NCBI GenBank assembly: GCA_900546845.1 | Contig: UREK01000007.1 | Coordinates: forward strand, 1 to 64,000 | Length of the DNA stretch: 64,000 nt | Source: an uncultured Eubacteriales bacterium | GTDB taxonomy: Bacteria; Bacillota; Clostridia; Christensenellales; CAG-138 | Direction: 5' to 3' | Translations under genes and position numbers: made by a program | Notes under the pieces: generated by a model | Database searches by the model: none | What the model was told of the DNA's origin: nothing | Seen by the model: only the letters and a program-made list of their open reading frames with translations | Shown here: in pieces, positions 8,151 to 15,896 of the stretch | Layout of the letters: each line of letters starts with the position of its first letter | How positions within the stretch are numbered: the stretch's first letter is position 1

Positions 8151-9095
8151 TCACCCCTCATGTTTCTTTTCCTCCCGATTGCTTCTTTGGCGCCGCCGCA
8201 GAATAAAAACCAATATACCCAGCAGCAGCAATACCGCTGCCAAAATCCAAAGCCACAGGGGCACTCCCAGGGATTCTCCCAGCCGGTCAACGCCCGTGCC
8301 CAAATTCGCCGATTCCTCCGCCTCGGGATAGACCGTATCCGTCAGGCGGCCTACGAGGATATGCCGCCCATTGGTAATGACGCTGGTGCAGGTGCTCAAC
8401 AGCACCAGATTGTCCTGCGTGGTTACGTCCATTTCCCGTACATACATGGATTTTTCATAGACGCTGTCCAGATACGCTTGCTCCAGCGCTTCCGCCGCGT
8501 CCGAACCGGCCTGTTGACCCGGGTTTACTAGTGTGAATATATCATCGTAAGCGTCCACCAGCATGAACGCAAAAAATTCAATGCCATGATCCTTCCCGTC
8601 AAAGAACAAATTGCCGTAAGGATGTTCGTCAAAAAATGCCTGCTCCGCAAACAGCCCCAGATCGCCAAACATCTTCCGCTTTTCCATGTGGTGACCGTAG
8701 ATGATGCTGTTATAGTCCGTAAAGCGAGGGTTGTTGGCGCAATGCAGAAAGATCGCGCCGCTCATGGAAAAATTCCCCTCAACGTCCGTATTGACGTATT
8801 TGCTGTTATCTTCCGCCTGCAAAAGCGGGTAGTTGATCTCCGTATCGTTCACGCGCAGCCAGCCGATCACCTCCGGGTTGATCGCCCGCAACTCATCAAA
8901 GGATCGGGTATCCTCCTCCGTGGGGATAAACGCCTGATACACCGTTGCTTCCGCCGCGCGGTACACCTGATTCGCGTCCCAAAGGGAATAGCCCGCCAGC
9001 AGCATAACGCATACCGTCAACGCCAGCGCGGCGAAGCTCACCACGCTATCCAGCAGGCCGATCAGCCGCCTGCAAGCCTTCTTCCATGGGGGCAT
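8151..9095 (-). CDS. Class B-type sortase of the pilus locus
   Basis: A 314-residue membrane transpeptidase. The N-terminal signal anchor (about 14-36) is followed by the SrtB-like segment NPEVIGWLRV, catalytic His in IIYGHH near residue 135, catalytic Cys in LLSTCTS near 233 and Arg in GRHILVGR near 246. Unlike most class B sortases it has a second C-terminal membrane helix (about 280-300) and basic tail, a topology usual for pilus-polymerising class C enzymes. It lies between the main pilin and minor pilin genes, so it is the likely pilin polymerase. Confidence 0.88.
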   Translation of the reverse strand: MPPWKKACRRLIGLLDSVVSFAALALTVCVMLLAGYSLWDANQVYRAAEATVYQAFIPTEEDTRSFDELRAINPEVIGWLRVNDTEINYPLLQAEDNSKYVNTDVEGNFSMSGAIFLHCANNPRFTDYNSIIYGHHMEKRKMFGDLGLFAEQAFFDEHPYGNLFFDGKDHGIEFFAFMLVDAYDDIFTLVNPGQQAGSDAAEALEQAYLDSVYEKSMYVREMDVTTQDNLVLLSTCTSVITNGRHILVGRLTDTVYPEAEESANLGTGVDRLGESLGVPLWLWILAAVLLLLGILVFILRRRQRSNREEKKHEG

Positions 9096-9121
9096 TTTGT
9101 TCGCATTCCTTTCCCAGCCGA

Positions 9122-9160
9122 TAAAAAAGGGGATGCGGCAGCAGCGCCGCTCGCATCCCC
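9122..9160 (-). terminator. Terminator/attenuator between major pilin and sortase genes
   Basis: On the minus strand a stem GGGGATGCG...CGCATCCCC is followed by TTTTTT, 15 bp after the pilin stop codon and inside the operon. It would let the pilin be expressed in excess over sortase and minor subunits. Confidence 0.85.
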
Positions 9161-9174
9161 ATGAGGTCTGTTCC

Positions 9175-10326
9175 TTAGTCCTCGTAATCCTGAGCCTTGC
9201 GGCGCTTCATCACCGTGAACAGCACGATCATGCCGCCCGCGATAGCGACCATCAGCACGTAGGGCAGGACATTCAGAATTACGCCCGTCGGCGAAACATA
9301 GTTGTAAGTGTTGGTCACATCAACCGCGTTTTTGCCTGCAAGCAGCGTACGCTGATCTTCCGTGAGAGTAGGAGCTAACGTGAGAGAATCACCAAAGTCT
9401 AGACCAGTTATGTTGCTGTCTACTGTCCCAGCGCCCATTGAGACCACCGCAGAAGGTTTATAGGACGACATGCCAGTTTCTTTCACGTTGACTACCGTTC
9501 CAATCGGAAGACCGGTAAGGACCACGTGCTCGCCATTTTTCAGAGTGAACGTAGCACTGCCGCCGGTCGCGGTGGGGTTCAGTGTGACCGTGCCGCTAGC
9601 GCCTACCGTGAATGGGTTACCACCAGCAGGATAAGTATAATCGACGATAAATGAGAATGTGGTTTGATCGGCAGCATTGAGGGTGTTCTCAACTTTTTTG
9701 CCGATTCTCAAGGAACCAGTATCAGGATCCGTCGGCATACCTGCTTCTTTCGCATAAGTGTTTACAAAGGCGAGCGCACCAACCTTTCCATCATCACCTG
9801 ATATGGGGTTTCCGAGATCGTCCTTTTTCTGCTCGGCGACAACGCTTTCTACCGCATAATCTTTTCCAGTGTTTTTAATGCTAACAGTAACCTCATACTC
9901 TGCTTTCGACATGGCCATTCGGCCGCCGTGTAGGTCAGGCGCAGTAACAGGCACAGAGCCACCGATGGGATCACCCCATATTTGATTCTCCGTGACGGTA
10001 TATTTGAAGATGCCCTCTGCCCTAAGATTTGTAATCTGAACTGGTATTGTAGCCGTTTCGACGTCAGCGGAGTGATTCGCTGCAAAGATGGCAGGATCAA
10101 TCGTCAGCGTAGGCGCAGTATTAGTGCCAGACATAGGGTCGGGCTCCGTTTGTTTTACATTGAAAAAGAACTTTGCCCCGTAACCAACAGGGTCGTTATA
10201 CGTCTTGATTACGTTTATTGACGTAACCTTGGCGTCTTCAGCTTTGGTTTGCTCCGTTGCGAATGCCGTTGCCGCCATGCTCAGCACCAGCATGAGCGCC
10301 AACATAATGCTCAAGAGTCTTTTCAT
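9175..10326 (-). CDS. Major (backbone) pilin precursor
   Basis: A 383-residue surface protein. It has a signal peptide (MKRLLSIMLALM..., cleavage after AFA near residue 23), an N-terminal pilin-like domain (about 30-185) and a second beta-sandwich domain (about 195-335, LRIGKKVENTLN...TFSFIVDY...LTGLPIGTVVNVKETG) typical of Firmicutes pilin repeats. The sorting signal is SPTG near residue 348, with a hydrophobic helix and MKRRK tail. A strong ribosome site (AAGGAGG) sits 10 bp before the ATG. Its position as the first structural gene, before an internal terminator, and its size support the backbone role. Confidence 0.85.
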   Translation of the reverse strand: MKRLLSIMLALMLVLSMAATAFATEQTKAEDAKVTSINVIKTYNDPVGYGAKFFFNVKQTEPDPMSGTNTAPTLTIDPAIFAANHSADVETATIPVQITNLRAEGIFKYTVTENQIWGDPIGGSVPVTAPDLHGGRMAMSKAEYEVTVSIKNTGKDYAVESVVAEQKKDDLGNPISGDDGKVGALAFVNTYAKEAGMPTDPDTGSLRIGKKVENTLNAADQTTFSFIVDYTYPAGGNPFTVGASGTVTLNPTATGGSATFTLKNGEHVVLTGLPIGTVVNVKETGMSSYKPSAVVSMGAGTVDSNITGLDFGDSLTLAPTLTEDQRTLLAGKNAVDVTNTYNYVSPTGVILNVLPYVLMVAIAGGMIVLFTVMKRRKAQDYED

Positions 10327-10391
10327 TCCTATGGTTCCTCCTTTTAATAAATAAATATAATGTTGTTCTATGGTCAACTGGCCGCGGCGCA

Positions 10392-10937
10392 TCAAATGCC
10401 CCGCGTCCGGATAACCGCGATGACCTTGCCTTTCACGTCCGCCAAATCCACGCATCCGTAAACCCGGCTGTCCGTTGCGCTGGGGCGGTTGTCCCCCAGC
10501 AGGAATACCTGCCCTTCTCCGACGGTCAGGGGAAAGCTGACTCCCTGCGCAAATTGCGTTGTGTCGTAGTAGATGTCCTGTGCCTGCTGTATTGCTCCGT
10601 TCACGATCAGGCCATCGGCGGTGATGTCTACGCTGTCGCCCTCCATGGCAACCACGCGGCCCGTCACCGTATTGCCCTCATACTGGATCACCGCGACGTC
10701 CCCGATCGCGAACAGCTTATCCAGCCGGTAGTACACGGCCAGGTCGCCGTCGCGTATGGCGGGCTTCATCGACACATCCGGTATGCGCGCAACGCCGTAG
10801 ACAAATGTGAACACGACAAAAATGCAGCCCAGGATCAACGCTATCTTGAGGACAAGCTGCATGACGTCCAGCACAAGAGAGTATTTCTTCTTGATGGGCT
10901 TGCGCGGACTCGCCGTTTGCGGAGCATGTTCCTCCAT
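10392..10937 (-). CDS. Signal-peptidase-I-like pilus assembly protein (catalytic Lys missing)
   Basis: A 181-residue membrane protein with an N-terminal anchor (about 22-46) and signal peptidase I boxes: the Ser nucleophile box VSMKP near residue 54, box C YYRL, a box-D equivalent GRVVAMEGD and box E GDNRPSATDSR. In active P-type enzymes box D reads KRV with the catalytic Lys; here Gly takes that place. Streptococcal pilus loci encode SipA, a homologue lacking catalytic residues and needed for pilus assembly (established knowledge), so this is probably a SipA-like factor. AAGGAGG lies 10 bp before the ATG. It is the first gene of the pilus operon, facing the invertible-promoter region. Confidence 0.8.
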   Translation of the reverse strand: MEEHAPQTASPRKPIKKKYSLVLDVMQLVLKIALILGCIFVVFTFVYGVARIPDVSMKPAIRDGDLAVYYRLDKLFAIGDVAVIQYEGNTVTGRVVAMEGDSVDITADGLIVNGAIQQAQDIYYDTTQFAQGVSFPLTVGEGQVFLLGDNRPSATDSRVYGCVDLADVKGKVIAVIRTRGI

Positions 10938-10995
10938 TATGACACCCCCTCCTTTTGATTGATATTTTTCACTCAAGAAAGAGTAGGCATGGTAT

Positions 10996-11137
10996 GTCCG
11001 CGAAAGTGTACTTCTGCGTATTGACAAATCCGTAAAAGTGTACTTCTGCGTATTGACAGAAATGTCCCCAAATGGGATAATAATATCAATGGAAATGGGA
11101 ATAAGTGGTATGTCCGTGAAAGTACACTTTCGCGGAC
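10996..11137. promoter_or_regulatory. Putative invertible promoter segment (18-bp inverted repeats)
   Basis: Perfect 18-bp inverted repeats (GTCCGCGAAAGTGTACTT) occupy 10996-11013 (plus) and 11120-11137 (minus) and enclose 106 bp that hold a near-consensus promoter. A 23-bp direct repeat (start AAGTGTACTTCTGCG) also occurs at 11004-11026 and 11036-11058. A serine recombinase gene begins its 3' end 10 bp to the right and the pilus operon starts 58 bp to the left. In the present orientation the promoter points away from the pilus genes. Confidence 0.6.
11053..11081 (+). promoter_or_regulatory. Strong promoter inside the inverted repeats
   Basis: TTGACA and GATAAT are separated by 17 bp; the predicted start is near 11088. 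No plus-strand gene follows; transcription would run about 55 nt into the terminator at 11112-11143. After inversion the same promoter would point at the signal-peptidase-like gene. Confidence 0.75.
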
Positions 11138-11143
11138 TTTTTT
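11112..11143 (+). terminator. Hairpin terminator made by the right inverted repeat
   Basis: GTCCGTGAAAG pairs with CTTTCGCGGAC around a TACA loop (one G-U pair) and is followed by T6. The right arm is the 18-bp inverted repeat and the left arm belongs to the invertible segment, while the T6 lies outside it. Confidence 0.8.
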
Positions 11144-11147
11144 CATG

Positions 11148-11768
11148 TCATAATGGACTTTGCGGGAGCGTCCCCTCGTTCATCTGCTTCACATGATTGT
11201 AAAAATATGTGCGGCCTACCTGCAGCGTTTCCAGCGCCTGCGGCAGGGTGATCTCCCTTTCCTGCCATTGCCGCGCGACAGCCTCGAAATTCTCCGGCAG
11301 CGGCCTGCCCTTTCTGCCGAAACGCACGCCCCTCGCCTTGGCCGCCGCGATGCCCGCCGCCTGCCGCTCGTGGATGTTCTCCCGCTCCACCTGCGCGACG
11401 TAGCTAAGAATCTGCAAAACCAGATCGGTCATGAAGGTGCCGGTCAAATCCTTATCCTTCTTGCGGGTGTCCAGCAGGGGCATATCCAAAACCACTACGT
11501 CCGCGCCGATCTGCTTGGTGATCCGCCCCCATTGCTCCAATATCTCCGTGTAATTGCGTCCCAGCCGGTCGATGGAAACAATAAAAAGCGTATCCCCCGC
11601 CCGCATACGGCGAATCAGCCGGCCATATGCCTGGCGGCAGAAATCCTTGCCGCTCTGCTTTTCCACGATGATCTGCTTTTTCTCCAAGCCTGCATTCATG
11701 AGCGCGTTGATCTGCCGGTCAAGGCGCTGCTCCCTGGTCGATACTCGCGCGTAGCCATACTTGCACAT
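11148..11768 (-). CDS. Serine recombinase (resolvase/invertase family)
   Basis: A 206-residue small serine recombinase. The catalytic domain begins YARVSTREQ (nucleophile Ser near residue 9) and contains the conserved VSIDRLGRN segment near residue 70 and the long E helix region ending ERQAAGIAAAKARG. A C-terminal helix-turn-helix (about 160-200, TLPQALETLQVGRTYFYNHV) binds DNA. Start MCKYGYARVST has GGAGG 10 bp upstream. Its position beside the inverted repeats suggests that it inverts that segment; a resolvase left over from a mobile element is the alternative. Confidence 0.9.
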   Translation of the reverse strand: MCKYGYARVSTREQRLDRQINALMNAGLEKKQIIVEKQSGKDFCRQAYGRLIRRMRAGDTLFIVSIDRLGRNYTEILEQWGRITKQIGADVVVLDMPLLDTRKKDKDLTGTFMTDLVLQILSYVAQVERENIHERQAAGIAAAKARGVRFGRKGRPLPENFEAVARQWQEREITLPQALETLQVGRTYFYNHVKQMNEGTLPQSPL

Positions 11769-11787
11769 TGCACATTTCCCTCCAATC

Positions 11788-11851
11788 TCCAAAATCAAAA
11801 AAGACAACCCGTGTGAGCCCGTCACATCAGGTTGCCTTTTCTGATTTTGGC
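11788..11851 (-). terminator. Terminator of the class B sortase gene
   Basis: A long imperfect inverted repeat (CCAAAATCA...CAACC at 11788-11808 and its partner at 11831-11851) with an inner TGTGA/TCACA stem. On the minus strand it is followed by T6, directly after the sortase stop codon and ahead of the recombinase gene. Confidence 0.75.
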
Positions 11852-12688
11852 CTATTCAACTGATTCCTCCGGCATTCTGGCTTTTCGCAAAACGCCGTGC
11901 AAAACATATCGCGCGTTATCGAATTCATAGCTGCAGGTGGACAGCGTCAAAATACGCTCGCCCTGACCCGGCACAACCTTCGTTTCAATACTCGACCGCT
12001 CCTTGATGACCTCCCGCCATGCGTCAAATTCGTCCTCGTCCTGAAAGACGATTTTCCATGCGCCGCTGTCGCTTCGGGCCACATGCCCGGAAAAGATTTC
12101 CACCACATACCGCGCTGTTTCTGTGATCAGCAGAAAGCGGGGATGCTCGTCGTAGTAGCTCTGCTTTTTGAATTTGCTCAGCCCGCCGAACATGGAGCCG
12201 TCCTTGCGGTTATGGGCATAGATGATGCTATGCCCATCCGAAAAATCCCCGACGTTTTCCGCGTCCAAAAACGGGCAGCCGGCTTTGTTTTTCGTTCCGT
12301 CAAAGAGGTAATTTAAGTATTTCGCGTTATCCTCCGCCTGCACCACGGGGTAATTGATCTCGCTGCCCTCCAAAACCAGCCAGCCGACGATTTCGGGATT
12401 GATCTCTCGCAGCCGCTCAAAATCCACCTCCGGCCAGATGATGCCGGGATAATCGTATTCCATGGGCATCGGTGCGGGTGATGGCGTAGCGGCAGAGGGC
12501 GGTATTGCGGATGGCGTCGCAAAACCAGCCGCCGTCTCTGTTGGAGATATGGAAACAAATTCGTCCAGCTTTGTATAGGCCGTGCTGCTTTGCAGGTATT
12601 CCCTGCCCTGTACCCATACATGGTAAGCGGCATAAAGAAACACAGCCATGAGCAAGCAGGCCGTGATTGCGATGCATTTCTTTCTCAT
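11852..12688 (-). CDS. srtB: Class B sortase
   Basis: A 278-residue membrane-anchored transpeptidase with an N-terminal signal anchor (about 5-24) and a Pro/Thr/Ala-rich linker (about 48-78). The SrtB segment NPEIVGWLVL is followed by catalytic His in IIYAHN near residue 158, Cys in TLSTCSY near 247 and Arg in NARYVLHG near 257. It lacks the C-terminal membrane helix of the pilus sortase, so it may be the wall-anchoring (housekeeping) enzyme for the SPxTG proteins. Start MRKK is chosen for the AAAGGA 6 bp upstream. It is separated from the recombinase gene by a terminator. Confidence 0.9.
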   Translation of the reverse strand: MRKKCIAITACLLMAVFLYAAYHVWVQGREYLQSSTAYTKLDEFVSISPTETAAGFATPSAIPPSAATPSPAPMPMEYDYPGIIWPEVDFERLREINPEIVGWLVLEGSEINYPVVQAEDNAKYLNYLFDGTKNKAGCPFLDAENVGDFSDGHSIIYAHNRKDGSMFGGLSKFKKQSYYDEHPRFLLITETARYVVEIFSGHVARSDSGAWKIVFQDEDEFDAWREVIKERSSIETKVVPGQGERILTLSTCSYEFDNARYVLHGVLRKARMPEESVE

Positions 12689-13191
12689 CGTGCGTCCTTT
12701 CATGGGTTAGGGCGGATCGCCCCACCGCTTGCTTTATCCTATCTGCATTCGATAGAACAATCCATATTTAGGATGCGCAGGCCAATAAACCGCCTGCGAT
12801 CAATACTGGACGCCCATCTTCGTCCATGTTTGATTTTTTTGTGCAGCCGCGCAGCTTTCTACTGAAAATCGTACCATAAATCCTTTGGTGCGTCAATTAG
12901 ATGGATTAGCCTAAATCCATTACAACGACTTTGCGCCCAGGCGTTAGGCGGTGACATGGACGACCATCCATTTGTCCCTGAAGTCAAGCGCTTAATGGAA
13001 ACCCGTCCCATGCCATATCAGGAGCCAGCCTTTTACGGATTACGGTGCCCGGTGTATATCCATTCTTGTGCGGTTGCACACAAAAACCGGACGCTGTAAA
13101 ACTCCTGCTGCTTTTTCCATCGCATACGCTCTTGGCGGGCAAACAATGGAACCGTGAAGGTTTGGCTGCGCTCGCCGCAAGCTGTTGGCTG
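12689..13191. other. Long intergenic stretch between srtB and the GNAT gene
   Basis: About 500 bp with no well-supported gene. It contains only the doubtful reading frame listed separately at 12956-13099. Confidence 0.5.
12956..13099 (+). CDS. Doubtful short ORF or gene remnant
   Basis: A 47-codon frame beginning MDDHPFVPEVK and ending NRTL. The same frame stays open upstream of the ATG for about 30 more codons with protein-like composition, so it may be the end of a broken gene rather than a complete small one. No family is recognised, and a ribosome site is weak (AGGCGG). Confidence 0.2.
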   Translation: MDDHPFVPEVKRLMETRPMPYQEPAFYGLRCPVYIHSCAVAHKNRTL

Positions 13192-13220
13192 TTGATTGTA
13201 TTTTTGCTGTTTGATATACT
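13192..13220 (+). promoter_or_regulatory. Promoter of the GNAT gene
   Basis: TTGATT and TATACT with a 17-bp spacer; predicted start near 13227, about 32 bp before the TTG start codon. Confidence 0.75.
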
Positions 13221-13258
13221 GTGTGCAAAGGAAATTCATATTTATAGGATGGTGTGTT

Positions 13259-13804
13259 TTGAAAAAACAGTTGAAGCTATATGTCCCTGAATACCGCGAC
13301 CTGTGGTACCGGCAGAAAATATTGGGCGATGCTGCTACTATGGACTACAATAAAGGGTATGACCTGGATTTCAAGGGATACCATAAAGACAGCGGCTGCA
13401 TTGAGTTCCCTCCGGAGCAGTGGAGGGACTGGTATGATTATTTCATCGGGCAGGAGCCGAAGCGGTTTTACGCCTATGTGACCCGCTTGCGGGATGGTGT
13501 GTTTATCGGAGAAGTAAATGTCCATAAAAGCGATTCTGCACCGTGGTATGAGATGGGCATTGTTCTGGAAGCCGGGTTCCGGGGGCAGGGCTATGCCATC
13601 GAGGCGTTGGAGCTGCTTTTGCAGCATGCCTTTGTAACCCTAAATGCAGAGGCTGTCCACAATAATTTTGAGGGTACACGCGAAGCTGCCATTCGCACCC
13701 ATCTTGCAGTCGGGTTCACGGAATGTAAAAAGGAAAACGGAATTGTTGAACTGCTGATCACCAGGGAGCAGTATTTCGCAAAACAGGCCGCTTCTCCCTG
13801 CTGA
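13259..13804 (+). CDS. GNAT-family N-acetyltransferase
   Basis: A 181-residue acetyltransferase-like protein. The acetyl-CoA-binding signature is present as YEMGIVLEAGFRGQGYAIEAL (the R/QxxGxG/A-type RGQGYA loop near residue 108), with the beta-4/alpha-4 segment EAVHNNFEG after it. The substrate is unknown. The likely start is TTG at 13259 (LKKQLKLYVPEY), with AGGAT about 8 bp upstream and its own promoter; ATG codons further upstream would lie before the transcription start. It is an isolated gene between the sortase gene and the T-box operon. Confidence 0.75.
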   Translation: MKKQLKLYVPEYRDLWYRQKILGDAATMDYNKGYDLDFKGYHKDSGCIEFPPEQWRDWYDYFIGQEPKRFYAYVTRLRDGVFIGEVNVHKSDSAPWYEMGIVLEAGFRGQGYAIEALELLLQHAFVTLNAEAVHNNFEGTREAAIRTHLAVGFTECKKENGIVELLITREQYFAKQAASPC

Positions 13805-13924
13805 GCCAACGCTGGGCTCCGAAATAGGAATGCGTTCGCGCCTTGCGGCACGGCGAAGAGAAGCAGAGTGCCGGAGCGAGGATTCTATGCCCATAAAATC
13901 CGCGCTTTTCCGGCAAAAAAGGCG

Positions 13925-13953
13925 TTGACATCGGAAACATGGGATGATAATAT
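13925..13953 (+). promoter_or_regulatory. Promoter of the T-box operon
   Basis: TTGACA and TAATAT with a 17-bp spacer; predicted start near 13960. Confidence 0.85.
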
Positions 13954-13959
13954 ATTATG

Positions 13960-14225
13960 TATAAACATTCAAGCGCAAGGAAGAAACCAAGTAGGCGGGC
14001 GCTTTGCTCCAAAGAGAGCTGCCGGGCGGTGCGAGGCAGTGGGGCAGCGTGCGTTGAATACCTTTCGGAGCGGCTTGCTGAACCAATATAGTAGGCAATG
14101 CCGGGAGCGCCCGTTACAGCGCGAGGATATGTCAGTATCCGTTTGAGGCTGCCCTTTGGGGCGGTAAAATGAGGTGGTATCACGGGCCTGCTCGTCCTCT
14201 GCAAGATGCAGAGGACTTTTTTTAT
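13960..14225 (+). ncRNA. T-box riboswitch, tyrosine specifier (UAC)
   Basis: A T-box leader with the conserved parts in order. The AGTA element is near 14000, the AGAGAGC and GGTG distal stem I elements at about 14017-14035, and the specifier region GAA-TAC-CTTTCGGAGC with codon TAC at 14059-14061. The T-box core AGGTGGTATCACGG is at 14172-14185 and the terminator at 14194-14223. The UGGU bulge would pair with an ACCA tRNA end, as in tRNA-Tyr. Uncharged tRNA-Tyr should stabilise the antiterminator and turn on the genes downstream. The specifier was read by its distance to the GGAGC element. Confidence 0.88.
14194..14223 (+). terminator. T-box regulated terminator
   Basis: GTCCTCTGCA pairs with TGCAGAGGAC around an AGA loop and is followed by T7. 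Its left arm overlaps the antiterminator sequence. Confidence 0.92.
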
Positions 14226-14258
14226 CCGTACCCAGGAACATAGAAAAAGGAGAAAACA

Positions 14259-15896
14259 ATGGTCATCACGGAATTGTTGGAAAAAAACGCCCGTCTATAT
14301 GGCGGAGAAACCAGCATCGTGGAAATCAACCCGTCCGAGGAGCGGGACAAGGCTGTCACATGGCGGGATTACAGCCTCATCGAGCAATCCATGCCGGACG
14401 CCCCTTACCGCCGGGAGATGAGCTGGTCCTCTTTTAACCGGCGGGCGAACCGCTTTGCGAACCTCCTTTTGAGCCGGGGAATCCAGCGCGGCGCCAAGGT
14501 AGGCATCCTGCTGATGAACTGCCTAGAGTGGCTGCCCATCTATTTCGGGATTTTGAAGGCGGGCTGCGTTGCCGTGCCGTTGAATTTCCGCTATTCGAGC
14601 GATGAGATCGAATACTGCCTGAACCTCGCGGACGTGGAAGCGCTGGTGTTCGGACCGGAGTTCGTGACGCGGATGGAACCCATCGCAGGCCGGCTTGAGA
14701 AGGTGAGGATGATGTTCTTCGTGGGCAAGGATACGCCTTCCTTTGCGGAATCCTACCGCGGCCTTGCGGGCTATTTTTCCTGGGAGGCTCCTGCGGTGGA
14801 CCTGACGGAGGAGGATCCGGCGGCGATCTATTTTTCCTCCGGCACGACGGGCTTCCCAAAGGCCATCCTGCACAATCACCGCGCGCTTATCAGCTCCTGC
14901 ATCACGGAGCAGCATCACCACGGCCAGACCCATGAGGACGTGTTCCTCTGCATCCCGCCGCTCTACCATACGGGCGCGAAGATGCACTGGTTCGGGAGCC
15001 TCTTGTCGGGCAGCAAAGCGGTGCTTTTGCGGGGTGTGAAGCCGGAGTGGATCTTCCGTACCATCTCCGAGGAAAAGTGCACCATCGTCTGGCTGCTGGT
15101 GCCCTGGGCGCAGGATATCCTGGACGCGATCGACGCGGGGCGGATCCATTTGGAGCACTGCATGCTCGATCAATGGCGGCTCATGCACATCGGCGCGCAG
15201 CCGGTCCCGCCGAGCCTCATCCGCCGCTGGAAGACCATTTTCCCGCACCATCAATATGACACCAATTATGGCCTCAGCGAATCCACCGGCCCGGGCTGTG
15301 TGCACCTCGGCGTGGAAAACATCGAAAAGGTGGGGGCCATCGGTAGACCCGGCTACCTCTGGCAAGCCCGGATTGTGGATGAAAAGGGGCAGGATGTCCC
15401 GCAGGGCCAGGTCGGCGAGCTGGCGGTGCGGGGCCCCGGCGTGATGCTGTGCTACTACAAAAATCCAGAGGCCACCGCGGAGATCCTCAGGGACGACTGG
15501 CTCTTTACCGGCGATATGGCGCAGATGGACGAGGACGGGTTCATTTACCTGGTGGATCGAAAGAAGGATGTTATCATCTCCGGCGGCGAGAACCTTTATC
15601 CCGTTCAGATTGAGGATTTTCTCCGGCAGCACGGGAAGATCAAGGATGTGGCCGTGATCGGCCTGCCGGATCATCGGCTGGGAGAGATTGCCGCGGCAGT
15701 TATTGAGTGCAAGGAGGGCGAACCATGCACCGAAGAGGAGATCAACCTTTTCTGCAAGGAGCTGCCGCGCTATAAGCGGCCCCGGAAGATCATTTTCGCC
15801 CAGGTACCCCGGAATCCCACGGGCAAGATCGAAAAGCCCCTGCTCCGGGAGCGGTATGGCCGCAGCCGGTTGGTGGAGGCGCAGACCACGAACTGA
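14259..15896 (+). CDS. AMP-forming acyl/aryl-CoA ligase
   Basis: A 545-residue member of the ANL superfamily. Adenylation motifs are intact: FSSGTTGFPKA near residue 196, YGLSEST near 335, GDMAQMDEDGF near 416, DRKKDVIISGGEN near 430, and the catalytic Lys in PTGKIEKP near 527. It would activate a carboxylic acid to its CoA thioester. As the first gene after the tyrosine T-box and together with iorAB, an arylacetate such as 4-hydroxyphenylacetate is the likely substrate (inference). AAGGAG lies 6 bp before the ATG. Confidence 0.88.
   Translation: MVITELLEKNARLYGGETSIVEINPSEERDKAVTWRDYSLIEQSMPDAPYRREMSWSSFNRRANRFANLLLSRGIQRGAKVGILLMNCLEWLPIYFGILKAGCVAVPLNFRYSSDEIEYCLNLADVEALVFGPEFVTRMEPIAGRLEKVRMMFFVGKDTPSFAESYRGLAGYFSWEAPAVDLTEEDPAAIYFSSGTTGFPKAILHNHRALISSCITEQHHHGQTHEDVFLCIPPLYHTGAKMHWFGSLLSGSKAVLLRGVKPEWIFRTISEEKCTIVWLLVPWAQDILDAIDAGRIHLEHCMLDQWRLMHIGAQPVPPSLIRRWKTIFPHHQYDTNYGLSESTGPGCVHLGVENIEKVGAIGRPGYLWQARIVDEKGQDVPQGQVGELAVRGPGVMLCYYKNPEATAEILRDDWLFTGDMAQMDEDGFIYLVDRKKDVIISGGENLYPVQIEDFLRQHGKIKDVAVIGLPDHRLGEIAAAVIECKEGEPCTEEEINLFCKELPRYKRPRKIIFAQVPRNPTGKIEKPLLRERYGRSRLVEAQTTN

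Noticed and set aside
11004..11026. First TTGACA (11021) as a second promoter in the switch region
   Set aside because: No acceptable -10 box lies 16-18 bp downstream; only the second TTGACA at 11053 has one.
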